A stretch of DNA of 64,000 nt from Gammaproteobacteria bacterium. GTDB taxonomy: Bacteria; Pseudomonadota; Gammaproteobacteria; Enterobacterales; Alteromonadaceae. Every line of letters begins with the position of its first letter. Position 1 is the first letter of the stretch. The notes under the pieces are model-generated. The model had not been told where the DNA came from, did no database searches, and was given only the letters and a program-made list of their open reading frames with translations. The stretch lies in NCBI GenBank assembly GCA_018222985.1, contig JAAEZG010000003.1:62001-126000 (forward strand), in the 5' to 3' direction. Position numbers and translations under genes: made by a program. Shown one piece after another: positions 24,743 to 38,071 of the stretch.

Positions 24743-26827
24743 CTACATAACATAATTAAACGTTACCCCAATGCGAAGCGGCTCACCCCATTGCACATAT
24801 GTTTTCGGAGCGTATTCAATACGAGGGTCGTTACCAAAATAGAAGCCACGCGTGGCATAGTCTTCATCGGTTAAGTTACGTCCCCAGAACGTTACTGTCC
24901 ACTGCTTAATTTGCCAAACCAGATTAGCATGTAACAGTGTCATATTATCGCTACGACTGTTGTGTGAGTCTGAAAAATAGAAGCTGTCTTTACTGTCAAT
25001 TTGTAAACTCGCACTTAGATTATCTTGTAACTGCCAGTTCACCCCAGTATTTAGCTGATAGCTTGGCGCTTGAGCTTGTTCACGCCCACTCATATCAACG
25101 CCGTCTTCGGTTACAAAGCCACGAATCTCGCTTTTTAATAAGCCAATATTGGCAAACCAGTTTAATTTTTCGTGCGCCTGCCAGCGTAGCTCCACTTCGG
25201 CACCTTGGGTTGTGCCGCCATCGGCGTTATCAATAAAGCCAATAAAGGTTTGCTGACGGTTAATCCAGCTCTTTAACTGCACCTGTTCGCGGCGTTGGTG
25301 AAACAACGCAACGTTGACTGCTAGCCCGTTGTCAGCGCTCACATATTTATAGCCAAGCTCAATGCTGCTGAGGTACTCAGGGGCAAAATTCGCACGCGCT
25401 CGAAGATAGTCTTCAAGCTCAGGGTTATCGCCGACTTTACCGAGCGCCGCACCGTTTACGCCACCGGCTTTATAGCCACGAGACCAAGTACCATACCACA
25501 GCTGATCGGCGTGCGGCTGATAACTCAAACTCACTCGTCCGCCGAGCATAGTGTCATTTGGCTGTTCTTGTACCGCATTGGTATCAGCATAATCATTACG
25601 ATAGCGTTCAACGCGCAGCCCTGTGGTCAATTGCCATTGTTCACTTAGATAGTGGCTCAGCTCACCATACACCGCGTGATGCGTGCTATCATATTGGCTC
25701 TGAAAGAGTGCATCGGTGTAGGCGTCCCAATCAAAAAATGCGCGCTGCAGGGCTTCATCGCGCTGGTGGCTATACCAACCTAGCACCCAGTCTGTGGGTA
25801 AACCAAACCAACTAAACGGCTCGGTGCTGACTAGGCGTGCCTCGAAGCTTTGATCGGCCCGATCACGCCAATACGCATCTGTCGATGAATATTCCCAACC
25901 CGGTGCAATACCCACGTAGCTCCAGTCTTCATCGTAGCTATACAGCGTATTAGCGTTTAGCCAACCGTAGCTAAACTCAAGTTCATAGCTACTGGCGCCT
26001 AAATAGGTAGCGGCTAAACGGCCAGCGTTAATATGAGCGTCGTCTTGCCCAGGCTGGTCAGAATAGGTTTGCCGAGTGTTGTCTAATGAAAACGCATCAT
26101 AGCCGTTGTCTTGATGATAATGGTGCAAGGTAGTACGTAATTGCCAATGCTGGCCTACGTCTGACCAAAAATTAAAACGCGCCTGTCGTTCCGAGCGCTG
26201 CTGCGTATCGTCTCGCTGCAAATAGACGTTATCAGTGAAGCCATCATCACGCTGTTGATGAACGCTCACTCGCGCTCGTCCCAAAGAGCCAAGTTCACCA
26301 CCAGCGGCAAACCCGCCTTCAACCGCGTTATAGTTGGCCGCGCCAAGCTGCCAGAAACCATCAAATTGCTGACCTGCTTGGGTGCTTTCTAACACCAACA
26401 TACCGGCCATACCATCAGCGCCAAAGCGACCACTTTGGGGTCCGCGGTATACCTCAACTTGGCTGATATCAAACAGCGCAGCGGCTTGGCCTAAGCCACT
26501 GTAGTTAATGCCGTCAATAAGAATACCTACCGACGGGTTTATGGGGTCAACAAATTGACTGCGCTCGCCAATACCGCGAATTTGCATGAAACGCGCGCGC
26601 GAACTGCCACTGGAAAAGTTTACATTGGGAATGACGTTAAATACGTCTTCTAAATGGGTTCCGTGGCGGGCGCTGATGCTGTCAGCCTGAAGTACCGACA
26701 CGCTAGTTGGGGCTTGATGAACTTGCACGGCACGAAACTGCCCTTGCACTTGAATGCGTTCAACGGGGTCGTTGTTATTTATGGGTTCGGCGTTTAACGC
26801 CAATAAACTTACTACTGTTAGTAACAT
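24743..26827 (-). CDS. TonB-dependent outer-membrane receptor, probable thiamine uptake
   Basis: The 694-residue precursor has a short signal peptide (LLTVVSLLALNAEP). It has a plug domain with HLEDVFNVIPNVNFSS, IRGIGERSQFVDPINP and QVEVYRGPQSGRFGADGMAG, then a 22-strand barrel region ending in RIGVTFNYVM. A TonB-box-like VERIQVQG lies at the mature N-terminus. Energy comes from TonB-ExbBD, which are not in this window. Control by a TPP riboswitch and cotranscription with a PnuC-type permease and a kinase indicate uptake of thiamine or a close derivative. A strong GAGGAA site precedes the ATG. Confidence 0.9.
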   Translation of the reverse strand: MLLTVVSLLALNAEPINNNDPVERIQVQGQFRAVQVHQAPTSVSVLQADSISARHGTHLEDVFNVIPNVNFSSGSSRARFMQIRGIGERSQFVDPINPSVGILIDGINYSGLGQAAALFDISQVEVYRGPQSGRFGADGMAGMLVLESTQAGQQFDGFWQLGAANYNAVEGGFAAGGELGSLGRARVSVHQQRDDGFTDNVYLQRDDTQQRSERQARFNFWSDVGQHWQLRTTLHHYHQDNGYDAFSLDNTRQTYSDQPGQDDAHINAGRLAATYLGASSYELEFSYGWLNANTLYSYDEDWSYVGIAPGWEYSSTDAYWRDRADQSFEARLVSTEPFSWFGLPTDWVLGWYSHQRDEALQRAFFDWDAYTDALFQSQYDSTHHAVYGELSHYLSEQWQLTTGLRVERYRNDYADTNAVQEQPNDTMLGGRVSLSYQPHADQLWYGTWSRGYKAGGVNGAALGKVGDNPELEDYLRARANFAPEYLSSIELGYKYVSADNGLAVNVALFHQRREQVQLKSWINRQQTFIGFIDNADGGTTQGAEVELRWQAHEKLNWFANIGLLKSEIRGFVTEDGVDMSGREQAQAPSYQLNTGVNWQLQDNLSASLQIDSKDSFYFSDSHNSRSDNMTLLHANLVWQIKQWTVTFWGRNLTDEDYATRGFYFGNDPRIEYAPKTYVQWGEPLRIGVTFNYVM

Positions 26828-26895
26828 GGATTATTTCCTCAACACTTAGTCAGAAACAATCCGGTCGGGCAGGTCTTATAATGGAGTGATAATGC

Positions 26896-26997
26896 TACCA
26901 TCCCTACGCCAGTATTAACCGGATCAGGTGCAAAGGGTTCGCGTTTCGCATCTCAGCCAAACCAGCGTCATTGTCGCTAATGTGGCACCCCTTGGTA
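26896..26997 (-). promoter_or_regulatory. TPP (THI-box) riboswitch
   Basis: On the minus strand the sequence contains the conserved core elements in order: GGGGTGCC, then GGCTGAGATG, then ACCCTTTGCACCTGATCCGG, then TTAATACTGGCGTAGGGATGG. These match the two arms of the thiamin pyrophosphate aptamer, including the CUGAGA and ACCUGAUC pyrimidine and pyrophosphate sensors. It lies about 70 bases before the receptor start codon, so TPP should switch off receptor, permease and kinase expression. I see no clear T-tract terminator between aptamer and ATG, so control of translation is the more likely mode. Confidence 0.96.
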
Positions 26998-27027
26998 AAA
27001 ATTGCGCGGCGAGTATAACAGAACTGT

Positions 27028-27726
27028 TTAGATAAACGCCAGCGCGTCGCCGTAAAGTTGTGATAGCGGTAAGCCTTGCCCATGAAACGCGTCGCGAATG
27101 ACGCGTACCATTTCAAAGCGCCCAGCCACGTACACATCGGCTTCGTTTAAGTCGGTTTGCTCAGCCATAACCGCATGGTGAACCAAGCCTGTAGCCCCGT
27201 GCCATTGTGCCGGCGCGTTTTCTACCACTGGGCAATAATGCAATGGCTCATGCTGTGCAGCTAATTCACGTAACTGCGCATCGTAGTACAAGTCTTCGGC
27301 ATTACGGGCGCCCCAATATAAAGTGACTGGGCGCGAAGAGCCGCTGCGTAAATGCGCTTGCAAAATCGACCAGGTATACGAAAACCCAGTACCACCAGCA
27401 ATTAAGATAATAGGGCGTGCGCTATCTGCACGATAACTCGCCTGCCCTAATGGCACTTCAATGGTTATCTGCTGCTCGTCACGCATTTTGTTCAATACTT
27501 CAAGCGCGTATGGATTATTCGCGGCTGCGCCAATGTGCAATTCAAGTTGCTGGGTACTTGAAGGGCACGAAGCTATCGAAAATGGTCGCTTATCACGCTC
27601 GCCCATCACCACCTGCAAATACTGGCCGGCTTCAAACTCAAGCGGCTCTGGTAGCTCTAGCACCACGCGGTAAACCACGGGTGTGAGGTTTTCAATGCGA
27701 CTAATACGGCATAGCCATTGTTTCAT
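27028..27726 (-). CDS. fre: NAD(P)H-flavin reductase
   Basis: The protein has 232 residues (E. coli Fre 233). It has a ferredoxin-reductase-like flavin domain with RPFSIASCPS (about 51-60) and an NAD-binding domain with ILIAGGTGFSYTWSIL. Fre uses NAD(P)H to reduce free FMN, FAD or riboflavin, which can supply reduced flavin to other enzymes, including UbiX for prenyl-FMN used by UbiD. It starts 2 bases after the ubiD stop, the same ubiD-fre pairing as in E. coli. Confidence 0.93.
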   Translation of the reverse strand: MKQWLCRISRIENLTPVVYRVVLELPEPLEFEAGQYLQVVMGERDKRPFSIASCPSSTQQLELHIGAAANNPYALEVLNKMRDEQQITIEVPLGQASYRADSARPIILIAGGTGFSYTWSILQAHLRSGSSRPVTLYWGARNAEDLYYDAQLRELAAQHEPLHYCPVVENAPAQWHGATGLVHHAVMAEQTDLNEADVYVAGRFEMVRVIRDAFHGQGLPLSQLYGDALAFI

Positions 27727-27728
27727 AA

Positions 27729-29216
27729 TCAGTTATTTTCCTTTGAATTGGCAAAAATCTCGAGACTATCCCACAAGTCATCGACACGCTGTTTTACCTG
27801 ATCGTCCATCACAATGGGCACACCCCACTCACGATCGGTTTCACCGGGCCACTTATTGGTGGCATCCATTCCCATTTTTGAACCTAAACCCGATACAGGC
27901 GAGGCAAAATCTAAATAATCAATGGGCGTATTCTCAATTAATAGCGTATCGCGGGCTGGGTCCATACGGGTGGTCATGGCCCAAATCACGTCCTTCCAAT
28001 CACGCGCGTTCACATCGTCGTCACAGACAATCACAAATTTAGTGTACATAAACTGCCGTAAGAAGCTCCATACGCCCATCATGACGCGCTTCGCGTGGCC
28101 CGAGTATTGCTTTTTCATGGTCACAACAGCCACACGATACGAGCAGCCTTCGGGGGGCAGATAAAAATCGACGATTTCCGGAAACTGTTTTTGTAGCAAG
28201 GGCACGAATACTTCGTTCAAGGCAACGCCGAGTACCGCGGGTTCATCTGGCGGCCGGCCAGTATAGGTGCTGTGATAGATGGGTTGCTTGCGCATGGTGA
28301 TATGCGTCACCGTAAACACCGGAAACTCATCCACTTCGTTGTAATATCCCGTATGGTCGCCATAAGGCCCTTCGGGGGCAGTTTCGCCTGGGGCAATATA
28401 CCCTTCTAAAATAATTTCAGCGTGGGCCGGTACCTGTAAGTCATTACTGACACACTTAGCCACTTCGGTTTTTCCGTCGCGTAAGAGGCCGGCAAACGCA
28501 TATTCCGATAAGCTATCAGGCACTGGCGTAACGGCGCCCAAAATAGTGGCTGGGTCAGCCCCAAGCGCTACAGCTACCGGGAAGTTCTCGCCCGGATGTG
28601 CGCGTTGCCACTCTTGAAAATCTAACGCGCCGCCACGGTGTGATAGCCAGCGCATAATGACTTTGTTCTTACCAAGCAGTTGCTGGCGATAAATACCTAA
28701 ATTCTGGCGCTCTTTATGGGGCCCTTTAGTGACAGTGAGGCCCCACGTGATCAGCGGCGCCACATCGCCTGGCCAGCAATGCTGAATAGGAAGCGTGGTT
28801 AAGTCAACGTCGTCGCCACTAACGACAACTTCCTGACATGGCGCTTTTTTCAACTGTTTCGGCGACATGCTTAATACTTTTTTGTACATCGGCAGCAAAT
28901 TCAGCGCATCGCGAAAACCTTTCGGTGGCTCTGGCTCTTTCAAAAAAGCCAATAACTTACCGACATCTCGTAGCGCAGCTACCGACTCTTGCCCCATACC
29001 TAATGCAACCCGCTCTGGCGTACCAAATAGGTTTGCAAGTACCGGAATATCGTGACCCTTCACGTTTTCGAAAAGCAATGCAGGCCCGCCCGCTTTAAGC
29101 GTACGATCTGATATTTCAGTGATCTCAAGATAGGGATCAATTTCTTGTTGAATACGTTTTAATTCGCCGCGTTGTTCTAGCAGTTGAATAAAGCCACGTA
29201 AGTCTTGATATTTCAC
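27729..29216 (-). CDS. ubiD: 4-hydroxy-3-polyprenylbenzoate decarboxylase
   Basis: UbiD removes the carboxyl group of 3-polyprenyl-4-hydroxybenzoate in ubiquinone synthesis, using prenylated FMN. The protein has 495 residues (E. coli 497). Landmarks are the N-terminal [15 protein letters not shown], the cofactor region [19 protein letters not shown] and the [12 protein letters not shown] loop with catalytic acidic residues. The start codon is GTG. The operon is ubiD-fre, and the divergent neighbour is an endonuclease/phosphatase-family gene. Confidence 0.96.
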   Translation of the reverse strand: MKYQDLRGFIQLLEQRGELKRIQQEIDPYLEITEISDRTLKAGGPALLFENVKGHDIPVLANLFGTPERVALGMGQESVAALRDVGKLLAFLKEPEPPKGFRDALNLLPMYKKVLSMSPKQLKKAPCQEVVVSGDDVDLTTLPIQHCWPGDVAPLITWGLTVTKGPHKERQNLGIYRQQLLGKNKVIMRWLSHRGGALDFQEWQRAHPGENFPVAVALGADPATILGAVTPVPDSLSEYAFAGLLRDGKTEVAKCVSNDLQVPAHAEIILEGYIAPGETAPEGPYGDHTGYYNEVDEFPVFTVTHITMRKQPIYHSTYTGRPPDEPAVLGVALNEVFVPLLQKQFPEIVDFYLPPEGCSYRVAVVTMKKQYSGHAKRVMMGVWSFLRQFMYTKFVIVCDDDVNARDWKDVIWAMTTRMDPARDTLLIENTPIDYLDFASPVSGLGSKMGMDATNKWPGETDREWGVPIVMDDQVKQRVDDLWDSLEIFANSKENN

Positions 29217-29332
29217 ACTTGCTCTCGCTATGTTGTGCTGGCCAAGAAGTAGCGCGCAGTATAAATGTTTTTGATATAGTTTTCAGCGTTAGCTGTTCAA
29301 CCAGCGTTCACTCGTTTCATAGGGATATTGCC

Positions 29333-30322
29333 ATGTTGGCGTTTTGGATCATAAGCGTAATCACAACTTTATTACTCATCACAACCTTGCTACCGCGCTC
29401 TAAGCGCACGGTGTGGTGGGTGCGGGTGTGGGACTTTCCACGCTTACAGCAAAGTGCCGTGGCATTGTTTTTACTTATCTTCAGTGCGGTGTTACTACCA
29501 GCCTCTGCTTGGTCTACCTGGTTACTGGTGAGTGTGCAACTAGGCTGTGGGGCATGGCATTTTTGGTGGATATTCCCCTATACGCCATTAGCTGCGCGCA
29601 CCGTAAAGCGCTACCGCCGCAAACGTGACGAAAGTCACATCGCCGAGCACATTCGGTTGCTGACAGTAAACGTACTAGAGCACAATAGGGATGCTGTTGA
29701 GTTAACCCAAATCATCAATAACGAGCGCCCAGACATCATTGTTGCCGTGGAAACAGACGAATGGTGGGAACAGCAATTTAGCGATATTGAAGACGACTTA
29801 CCGCATGTTCTTCGCCGGCCGCAGAACAATCTGTACGGCATGATGGTGTATTCAAAATGGCCGGTGACCAACGTCGAAATTTGTGAACTGGTGCAAGAAG
29901 GCATACCGTCAATGCATTTCGATTTACAGCTACCGACGCGTACGGTGCGCATGCATTGTGTGCACCCGGCACCACCTAGCCCAACTGAAAATTACAAATC
30001 AAAACAGCGTGATACCGAACTACTACGTATTGCGAAGCGGGCCAAGCAAGAGTCGGGACCCGTTATTGTGACGGGAGATTTGAACGATGTGGCTTGGTCG
30101 AAGTCGACCCGGGCGTTTTTGCAAGAAAGTAAGCTACTGGATCCACGCATGGGGCGTGGCATATACAACACCTTTCACGCGAAAATTCCGCTGATGCGCT
30201 GGCCGTTAGACCATGTGTTTCATAGTGAGCACTTTATGTTGGTTGAGCTCAAACGGCTACCGCCGTTTGGCTCAGACCACTTCGCATTGCTAACTGAATT
30301 AGCGCTGCGCAAACAAACCTAA
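29333..30322 (+). CDS. Membrane-anchored endonuclease/exonuclease/phosphatase family protein
   Basis: The protein has 329 residues from the ATG at 29333, which has AGGGA 7 bases upstream; an in-frame start at 29219 would add 38 residues lacking coding character. Three membrane helices occupy about residues 1-85. The catalytic domain follows: LLTVNVLEHN, a Glu in VAVETDEWW, HCVHPAPPSP, VTGDLNDVAWS and the terminal GSDHFALL, all typical of the EEP metal-dependent phosphoesterase fold. The active site would face the periplasm or the membrane surface. DNA, phospholipid or inositol phosphate substrates are all possible. It converges on rho. Confidence 0.85.
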   Translation: MLAFWIISVITTLLLITTLLPRSKRTVWWVRVWDFPRLQQSAVALFLLIFSAVLLPASAWSTWLLVSVQLGCGAWHFWWIFPYTPLAARTVKRYRRKRDESHIAEHIRLLTVNVLEHNRDAVELTQIINNERPDIIVAVETDEWWEQQFSDIEDDLPHVLRRPQNNLYGMMVYSKWPVTNVEICELVQEGIPSMHFDLQLPTRTVRMHCVHPAPPSPTENYKSKQRDTELLRIAKRAKQESGPVIVTGDLNDVAWSKSTRAFLQESKLLDPRMGRGIYNTFHAKIPLMRWPLDHVFHSEHFMLVELKRLPPFGSDHFALLTELALRKQT

Positions 30323-30328
30323 CCGTGT

Positions 30329-30358
30329 TTAGCTCTTCTGGCGTTAGCTCTTCTGGCG
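30329..30358. repeat. Tandem 15-bp duplication at the rho stop codon
   Basis: Two perfect adjacent copies of TTAGCTCTTCTGGCG lie at 30329-30343 and 30344-30358. Read on the minus strand, each copy is CGC CAG AAG AGC TAA, the last four sense codons of rho plus its stop. The second copy, lying downstream of the true stop codon, provides an in-frame repeat of the same ending. Confidence 0.9.
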
Positions 30359-31609
30359 TTTCATGGCCTCGAAGAATTCGTCATTGGTTTTGGTCATTTG
30401 TAATTTATCGATGAGGAATTCCATCGCTTCAGTTTCGCCCATTGGGTGAACAATTTTGCGTAGAATCCACATTTTTTGTAGCTCTTCTTGCGAGGTTAAT
30501 AATTCCTCGCGGCGAGTACCCGAGCGATTGAAATCAATAGCAGGGAATACGCGTTTTTCAGCAATTTTACGGTTTAAGTGCAGTTCCATGTTACCGGTGC
30601 CCTTAAACTCTTCGTAAATCACTTCGTCCATTTTTGAACCGGTATCGATTAGCGCTGTTGCGATGATGGTTAAGCTACCGCCTTCCTCAACATTTCGCGC
30701 AGCACCAAAGAAGCGCTTCGGTTTGTGCAATGCGTTGGCATCCACACCACCGGTTAACACTTTGCCCGAGCTAGGAATAACCGTGTTGTATGCGCGCGCT
30801 AAACGAGTAATAGAGTCGAGCAAAATAACCACGTCTTTCTTGTGTTCAACCAATCGCTTGGCCTTTTCAATCACCATTTCGGCAACTTGCACGTGGCGGT
30901 TAGCTGGCTCATCAAACGTAGACGCAACCACTTCGCCTTTCACAAGGCGGTGCATTTCGGTTACTTCTTCTGGCCGTTCGTCAATAAGCAATACCATGAG
31001 CACGCATTCAGGGTGGTTTGCCGCAATTGACTGCGCAATGTTTTGCAGCAGCAACGTTTTACCGGCTTTTGGCGGCGCCACAATCAAACCACGCTGACCT
31101 TTACCAATCGGTGAAGCAAGGTCTAACACACGTGCCGTAATATCCTCTGTTGAGCCATTGCCACGCTCCATACGCATACGTTCGTCAGCGTGCAGTGGGG
31201 TAAGGTTTTCAAAGAGAATTTTATTACGGGAGTTTTCAGGCTTGTCGAAGTTAACTTCGCGGATCTTCAGGAGGGCAAAATAGCGTTCGCCTTCTTTCGG
31301 CGGTCGAATTTTCCCAGATACCGTGTCGCCAGTGCGTAAGTTGAAACGGCGAATTTGGCTTGGTGACACATAAATATCGTCGGGCCCGGCTAAGTAGGAC
31401 GAGTCGGCCGAACGTAAGAAACCGAAGCCATCTTGCAAAATTTCAAGCACGCCATCGCCATAAATGTCTTCGCCGCTTTTTGCGTGCGCTTTCAAAATAG
31501 CGAAAATAATGTCTTGTTTGCGCATCCGCGCCATGGACTCGAGGCCCATAGTCTCTGCGAGCTGAACCAGCTCGTTTACAGGTTTATTTTTTAATTCTGT
31601 TAGGTTCAT
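30344..31609 (-). CDS. rho: Transcription termination factor Rho
   Basis: The protein has 421 residues (E. coli 419). Rho is a hexameric RNA helicase that ends transcription at rut sites. The N-terminal RNA-binding cold-shock-like domain contains DGFGFLRS. The ATPase has Walker [12 protein letters not shown] (about residues 180-190), Walker [11 protein letters not shown] and the R-loop [10 protein letters not shown]. The end of the gene is duplicated in tandem. It lies downstream of trxA on the same strand with a 232-base leader, as in enteric bacteria. Confidence 0.97.
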   Translation of the reverse strand: MNLTELKNKPVNELVQLAETMGLESMARMRKQDIIFAILKAHAKSGEDIYGDGVLEILQDGFGFLRSADSSYLAGPDDIYVSPSQIRRFNLRTGDTVSGKIRPPKEGERYFALLKIREVNFDKPENSRNKILFENLTPLHADERMRMERGNGSTEDITARVLDLASPIGKGQRGLIVAPPKAGKTLLLQNIAQSIAANHPECVLMVLLIDERPEEVTEMHRLVKGEVVASTFDEPANRHVQVAEMVIEKAKRLVEHKKDVVILLDSITRLARAYNTVIPSSGKVLTGGVDANALHKPKRFFGAARNVEEGGSLTIIATALIDTGSKMDEVIYEEFKGTGNMELHLNRKIAEKRVFPAIDFNRSGTRREELLTSQEELQKMWILRKIVHPMGETEAMEFLIDKLQMTKTNDEFFEAMKRQKS

Positions 31610-31841
31610 AGGGGGGTTATGACTTTTTGGCCAATGGAAATAGTTAAACGTAATTTAGTTAAAAACGACTCGGGGTTTTGACTGCACGGCTGCCGGAAGG
31701 CTGGCAACCTGAAGAAAAGTTATGCCAAGAAAAGTAACACTTAAATTGAAAAACGTCCAGTTTTTCAGCGTAATTTGTGCAAAAGCACAGCAAAGGTTGC
31801 TGTCGATCAAACCACAACAACCCGCTGAAACTTACCGGCTA
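31610..31841 (-). promoter_or_regulatory. Long rho leader between trxA and rho
   Basis: This 232-base gap lies between the trxA stop and the rho start. It holds no credible gene. On the minus strand GGTTGCC and GGCAGCC can pair around an 8-base loop (about 31690-31711). In E. coli the equivalent leader is the site of Rho autoregulation. The same role here is inferred from position and length only. Confidence 0.4.
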
Positions 31842-32168
31842 TTACAGGTTTTGTTCAATGAACTCAGCCAGTTGCGCTTTTGACAAGGCACCTACTTTGG
31901 TTCCTGCCACTTCGCCGTTTTTAAACAACAATAAAGTTGGAATACCACGAATACCATACTTTGGTGGAGTTTGGTTATTGTGGTCAACGTTCAGTTTACC
32001 AACAGTGATGCGATCGCCAAATTCGTTTGCGATATCGTCCAAGATTGGCGCAATCATTTTACAAGGGCCACACCACTCTGCCCAAAAATCTACTAGAACT
32101 GGCTTGTCTGAATTAAGAACATCGCTCTCAAAACTTTCATCACTTAGCTGAACAATTTTGTCACTCAT
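31842..32168 (-). CDS. trxA: Thioredoxin 1
   Basis: The protein has 108 residues with the redox motif WCGPCK (Cys33 and Cys36), the conserved [10 protein letters not shown] context and the cis-Pro loop RGIPTLLLF. It is the cytoplasmic disulfide reductant, supplying ribonucleotide reductase and methionine sulfoxide reductase, and is recharged by thioredoxin reductase. It is divergent from rhlB and upstream of rho, the arrangement found in E. coli. Confidence 0.97.
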   Translation of the reverse strand: MSDKIVQLSDESFESDVLNSDKPVLVDFWAEWCGPCKMIAPILDDIANEFGDRITVGKLNVDHNNQTPPKYGIRGIPTLLLFKNGEVAGTKVGALSKAQLAEFIEQNL

Positions 32169-32194
32169 GATAATCTCCGCTGCTGAATTCGCGT

Positions 32195-32218
32195 GAAATA
32201 ATAAAACCCTATTATTTC
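32195..32218. promoter_or_regulatory. 9-bp inverted repeat between trxA and rhlB
   Basis: GAAATAATA and TATTATTTC are perfect inverted repeats with a 6-base spacer AAACCC, centred in the 88-base divergent region. The AT-rich arms may contain overlapping -10 elements for both genes or be an operator. Confidence 0.35.
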
Positions 32219-32256
32219 TGTTTTTGAATGTTAGCGCAAACTGATATGCTTACGCC

Positions 32257-33525
32257 ATGAGTAAAACACACTTAACAGAGACACGCTTCGCCGATCTCGA
32301 CCTGCACCCGCAGGTATTGTCCGCACTGCAAAGTGTTGGATTTGAACATTGTACACCGATTCAAGCATTGAGCTTACCGATTGCACTAATCGGAAAAGAC
32401 GTTGCTGGACAGGCTCAAACCGGTACAGGTAAAACCTTGGCGTTTTTGATTGCCACGTTCACGACGTTGCTCAACAACCCGCGTAACGGTGACAAACGCT
32501 ATCCGCGTGCCATTATTATGGCGCCGACGCGTGAGCTTGCAATTCAAATTGCGAACGATGCTGAGCAACTCGCACAACACTGCGACATGCGCCTTGGCAT
32601 TGTTTATGGGGGCGAGGGTTACGATTCTCAACGCCAACAACTTGAAGAAGGCGTCGATATTCTTATCGGCACCACCGGTCGCTTGATTGACTATTACAAA
32701 CAGGGCATTTATCAGTTGGATAAAATCCAAACGGTAGTGCTTGATGAAGCCGATCGTATGTTCGATCTAGGCTTTATTAAAGATATTCGCTACATGTTCC
32801 ACAAGATGCCACCCCCTGGCGAACGCCAGAGCTTGCTGTTTTCAGCCACCTTGTCGCAACGTGTGCAAGAACTTGCCTATGAGCACATGAACTCGCCAAC
32901 GAAAGTTGAAGTTGAGCCACTGCGTAAAACTGGCGAACGTATTACCGAAGAGCTGTTTTATCCGTCGAAGCAAGACAAAATGAAGTTATTGCTGACGCTG
33001 ATTGAAGAAGACTGGCCAGACAAAGCCATTATTTTCGCTAACACCAAGCACGTTTGCGAAAAACTGTTTCAATGGCTTGACGCCGACGGCCACCGAGTGG
33101 GTTTATTAACCGGCGATGTTCCGCAACGCAAGCGCTTGAAAATTCTTGAGCAGTTTACCGAAGGCGAACTGGACTTCTTAGTCGCTACCGATGTAGCCGC
33201 GCGTGGATTACACATTCCTGAAGTAAGCCATGTGTATAACTACGACTTGCCTGACGACTTTGAAGACTACGTGCATCGTATTGGCCGTACAGGCCGTGCC
33301 GGCGCAAGCGGCAAGGCGGTAAATTTAGCCTGCGAAGAGTACGTATACAACTTACCAGCCATTGAAGAGTATATTGGTCATAGCATTCCCGTGACCAAAT
33401 ACGACCCAACGGCCCTGTTAAGTGATTTAAAAACGCCACGCTCTAGTCAGCGCCGACCACGTGGTGGTCGTCGTGGTGGCAATCAGCAACGCCGCAGCGG
33501 TGGTAACCGCAAACCCACAAGGTAA
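32257..33525 (+). CDS. rhlB: ATP-dependent RNA helicase RhlB
   Basis: This 422-residue DEAD-box helicase works with RNase E in the degradosome to unwind structured RNA. Motifs in order: Q motif [13 protein letters not shown], Walker [23 protein letters not shown], and [10 protein letters not shown]. The C-terminus is an RNA-binding Arg/Gly-rich tail ([18 protein letters not shown]). The next gene, gppA, follows after 9 bases, as in E. coli. Confidence 0.96.
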   Translation: MSKTHLTETRFADLDLHPQVLSALQSVGFEHCTPIQALSLPIALIGKDVAGQAQTGTGKTLAFLIATFTTLLNNPRNGDKRYPRAIIMAPTRELAIQIANDAEQLAQHCDMRLGIVYGGEGYDSQRQQLEEGVDILIGTTGRLIDYYKQGIYQLDKIQTVVLDEADRMFDLGFIKDIRYMFHKMPPPGERQSLLFSATLSQRVQELAYEHMNSPTKVEVEPLRKTGERITEELFYPSKQDKMKLLLTLIEEDWPDKAIIFANTKHVCEKLFQWLDADGHRVGLLTGDVPQRKRLKILEQFTEGELDFLVATDVAARGLHIPEVSHVYNYDLPDDFEDYVHRIGRTGRAGASGKAVNLACEEYVYNLPAIEEYIGHSIPVTKYDPTALLSDLKTPRSSQRRPRGGRRGGNQQRRSGGNRKPTR

Positions 33526-33534
33526 ATAACGACG

Positions 33535-37284
<3,750 letters not shown>

Positions 37285-37291
37285 AGCATCC

Positions 37292-38071
37292 CTATTTTGC
37301 GAAAAAGCTAACGCTGTTTTGCCATGTTTGGGCAGCAATTTGGCTGACTTCCTGTTGTCGTAGCTGCGCCAAAAACTCGCCGATAGCCGGCAAGTAACAT
37401 GGCTCGTTTTGTTTTATTCGAGGTCGTACGTGGCGTGGTGCTAAAAATGGTGCATCGGTTTCTAATAACAACCGATTAAGCGGTATATCCAACACCGCCT
37501 CTTGCAATTCTGTACCACGCCGCTCATCGCACAACCAACCTGTTATGCCTATATAACAACCAAGTTCGAGGTAAGGTGCAAGCTCTTTTTTTCCACCGGT
37601 AAAGCAATGCGTCAGCATTTTTGGTATAGCTGATTGATAACGCGCTAATAATTCACATTGCTCACGATGTGCATCGCGTTCATGCAAATAAACCGGTAAT
37701 TTTAAGTGCGCCGCAAGCTGCAGTTGCGCTTCAAACACATCGCGTTGCTTGGGCTGAGGTGAGTAATTACGGTTAAAGTCTAAGCCGCATTCGCCAATCG
37801 CCACCACACTGGGGTGCTGGGCTAAAGTGGCTAATTGTTCAATGAAATCATCTGCAGCTGCGTCGGCATCATGCGGATGAATGCCAACCGAAGCGACGAG
37901 TTGGTCTGGGTACTGCTCGCACAAACGGATGGCATCACGACTTTCCGCCAAATTGGTGCCGATAACCAGCATTTTCTCAACCCCGGCTTCGCGGGCGCGG
38001 CGCAACACGCCTTCAACATCGCGAAACAATTTGCCATTGGTTAAGTTAACGCCGCTATCGAACCAGCGCAT
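37292..38071 (-). CDS. tatD: TatD-family deoxyribonuclease
   Basis: The protein has 259 residues with a metal-dependent TIM-barrel hydrolase fold. It has GVNLTNGKL at the N-terminus, VASVGIHPHDA with the metal-binding His, GECGLDFNRNY, THCFTGGKKEL and the closing LLETDAPFLAPR. TatD is a 3'-5' exonuclease involved in DNA repair and possibly quality control, and is not needed for Tat export despite the linkage. Its ATG overlaps the upstream stop codon by one base (TAATG). Confidence 0.94.
   Translation of the reverse strand: MRWFDSGVNLTNGKLFRDVEGVLRRAREAGVEKMLVIGTNLAESRDAIRLCEQYPDQLVASVGIHPHDADAAADDFIEQLATLAQHPSVVAIGECGLDFNRNYSPQPKQRDVFEAQLQLAAHLKLPVYLHERDAHREQCELLARYQSAIPKMLTHCFTGGKKELAPYLELGCYIGITGWLCDERRGTELQEAVLDIPLNRLLLETDAPFLAPRHVRPRIKQNEPCYLPAIGEFLAQLRQQEVSQIAAQTWQNSVSFFAK

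Noticed and set aside
26904-27137. Possible small gene on the minus strand upstream of the TonB receptor
   Set aside because: It runs through the end of fre and the TPP aptamer in another frame and has no coding signature; the aptamer explains the sequence.
29219-29332. N-terminal extension of the endonuclease/phosphatase-family protein
   Set aside because: The extra 38 residues lack coding character, and a good ribosome-binding site precedes the ATG at 29333.
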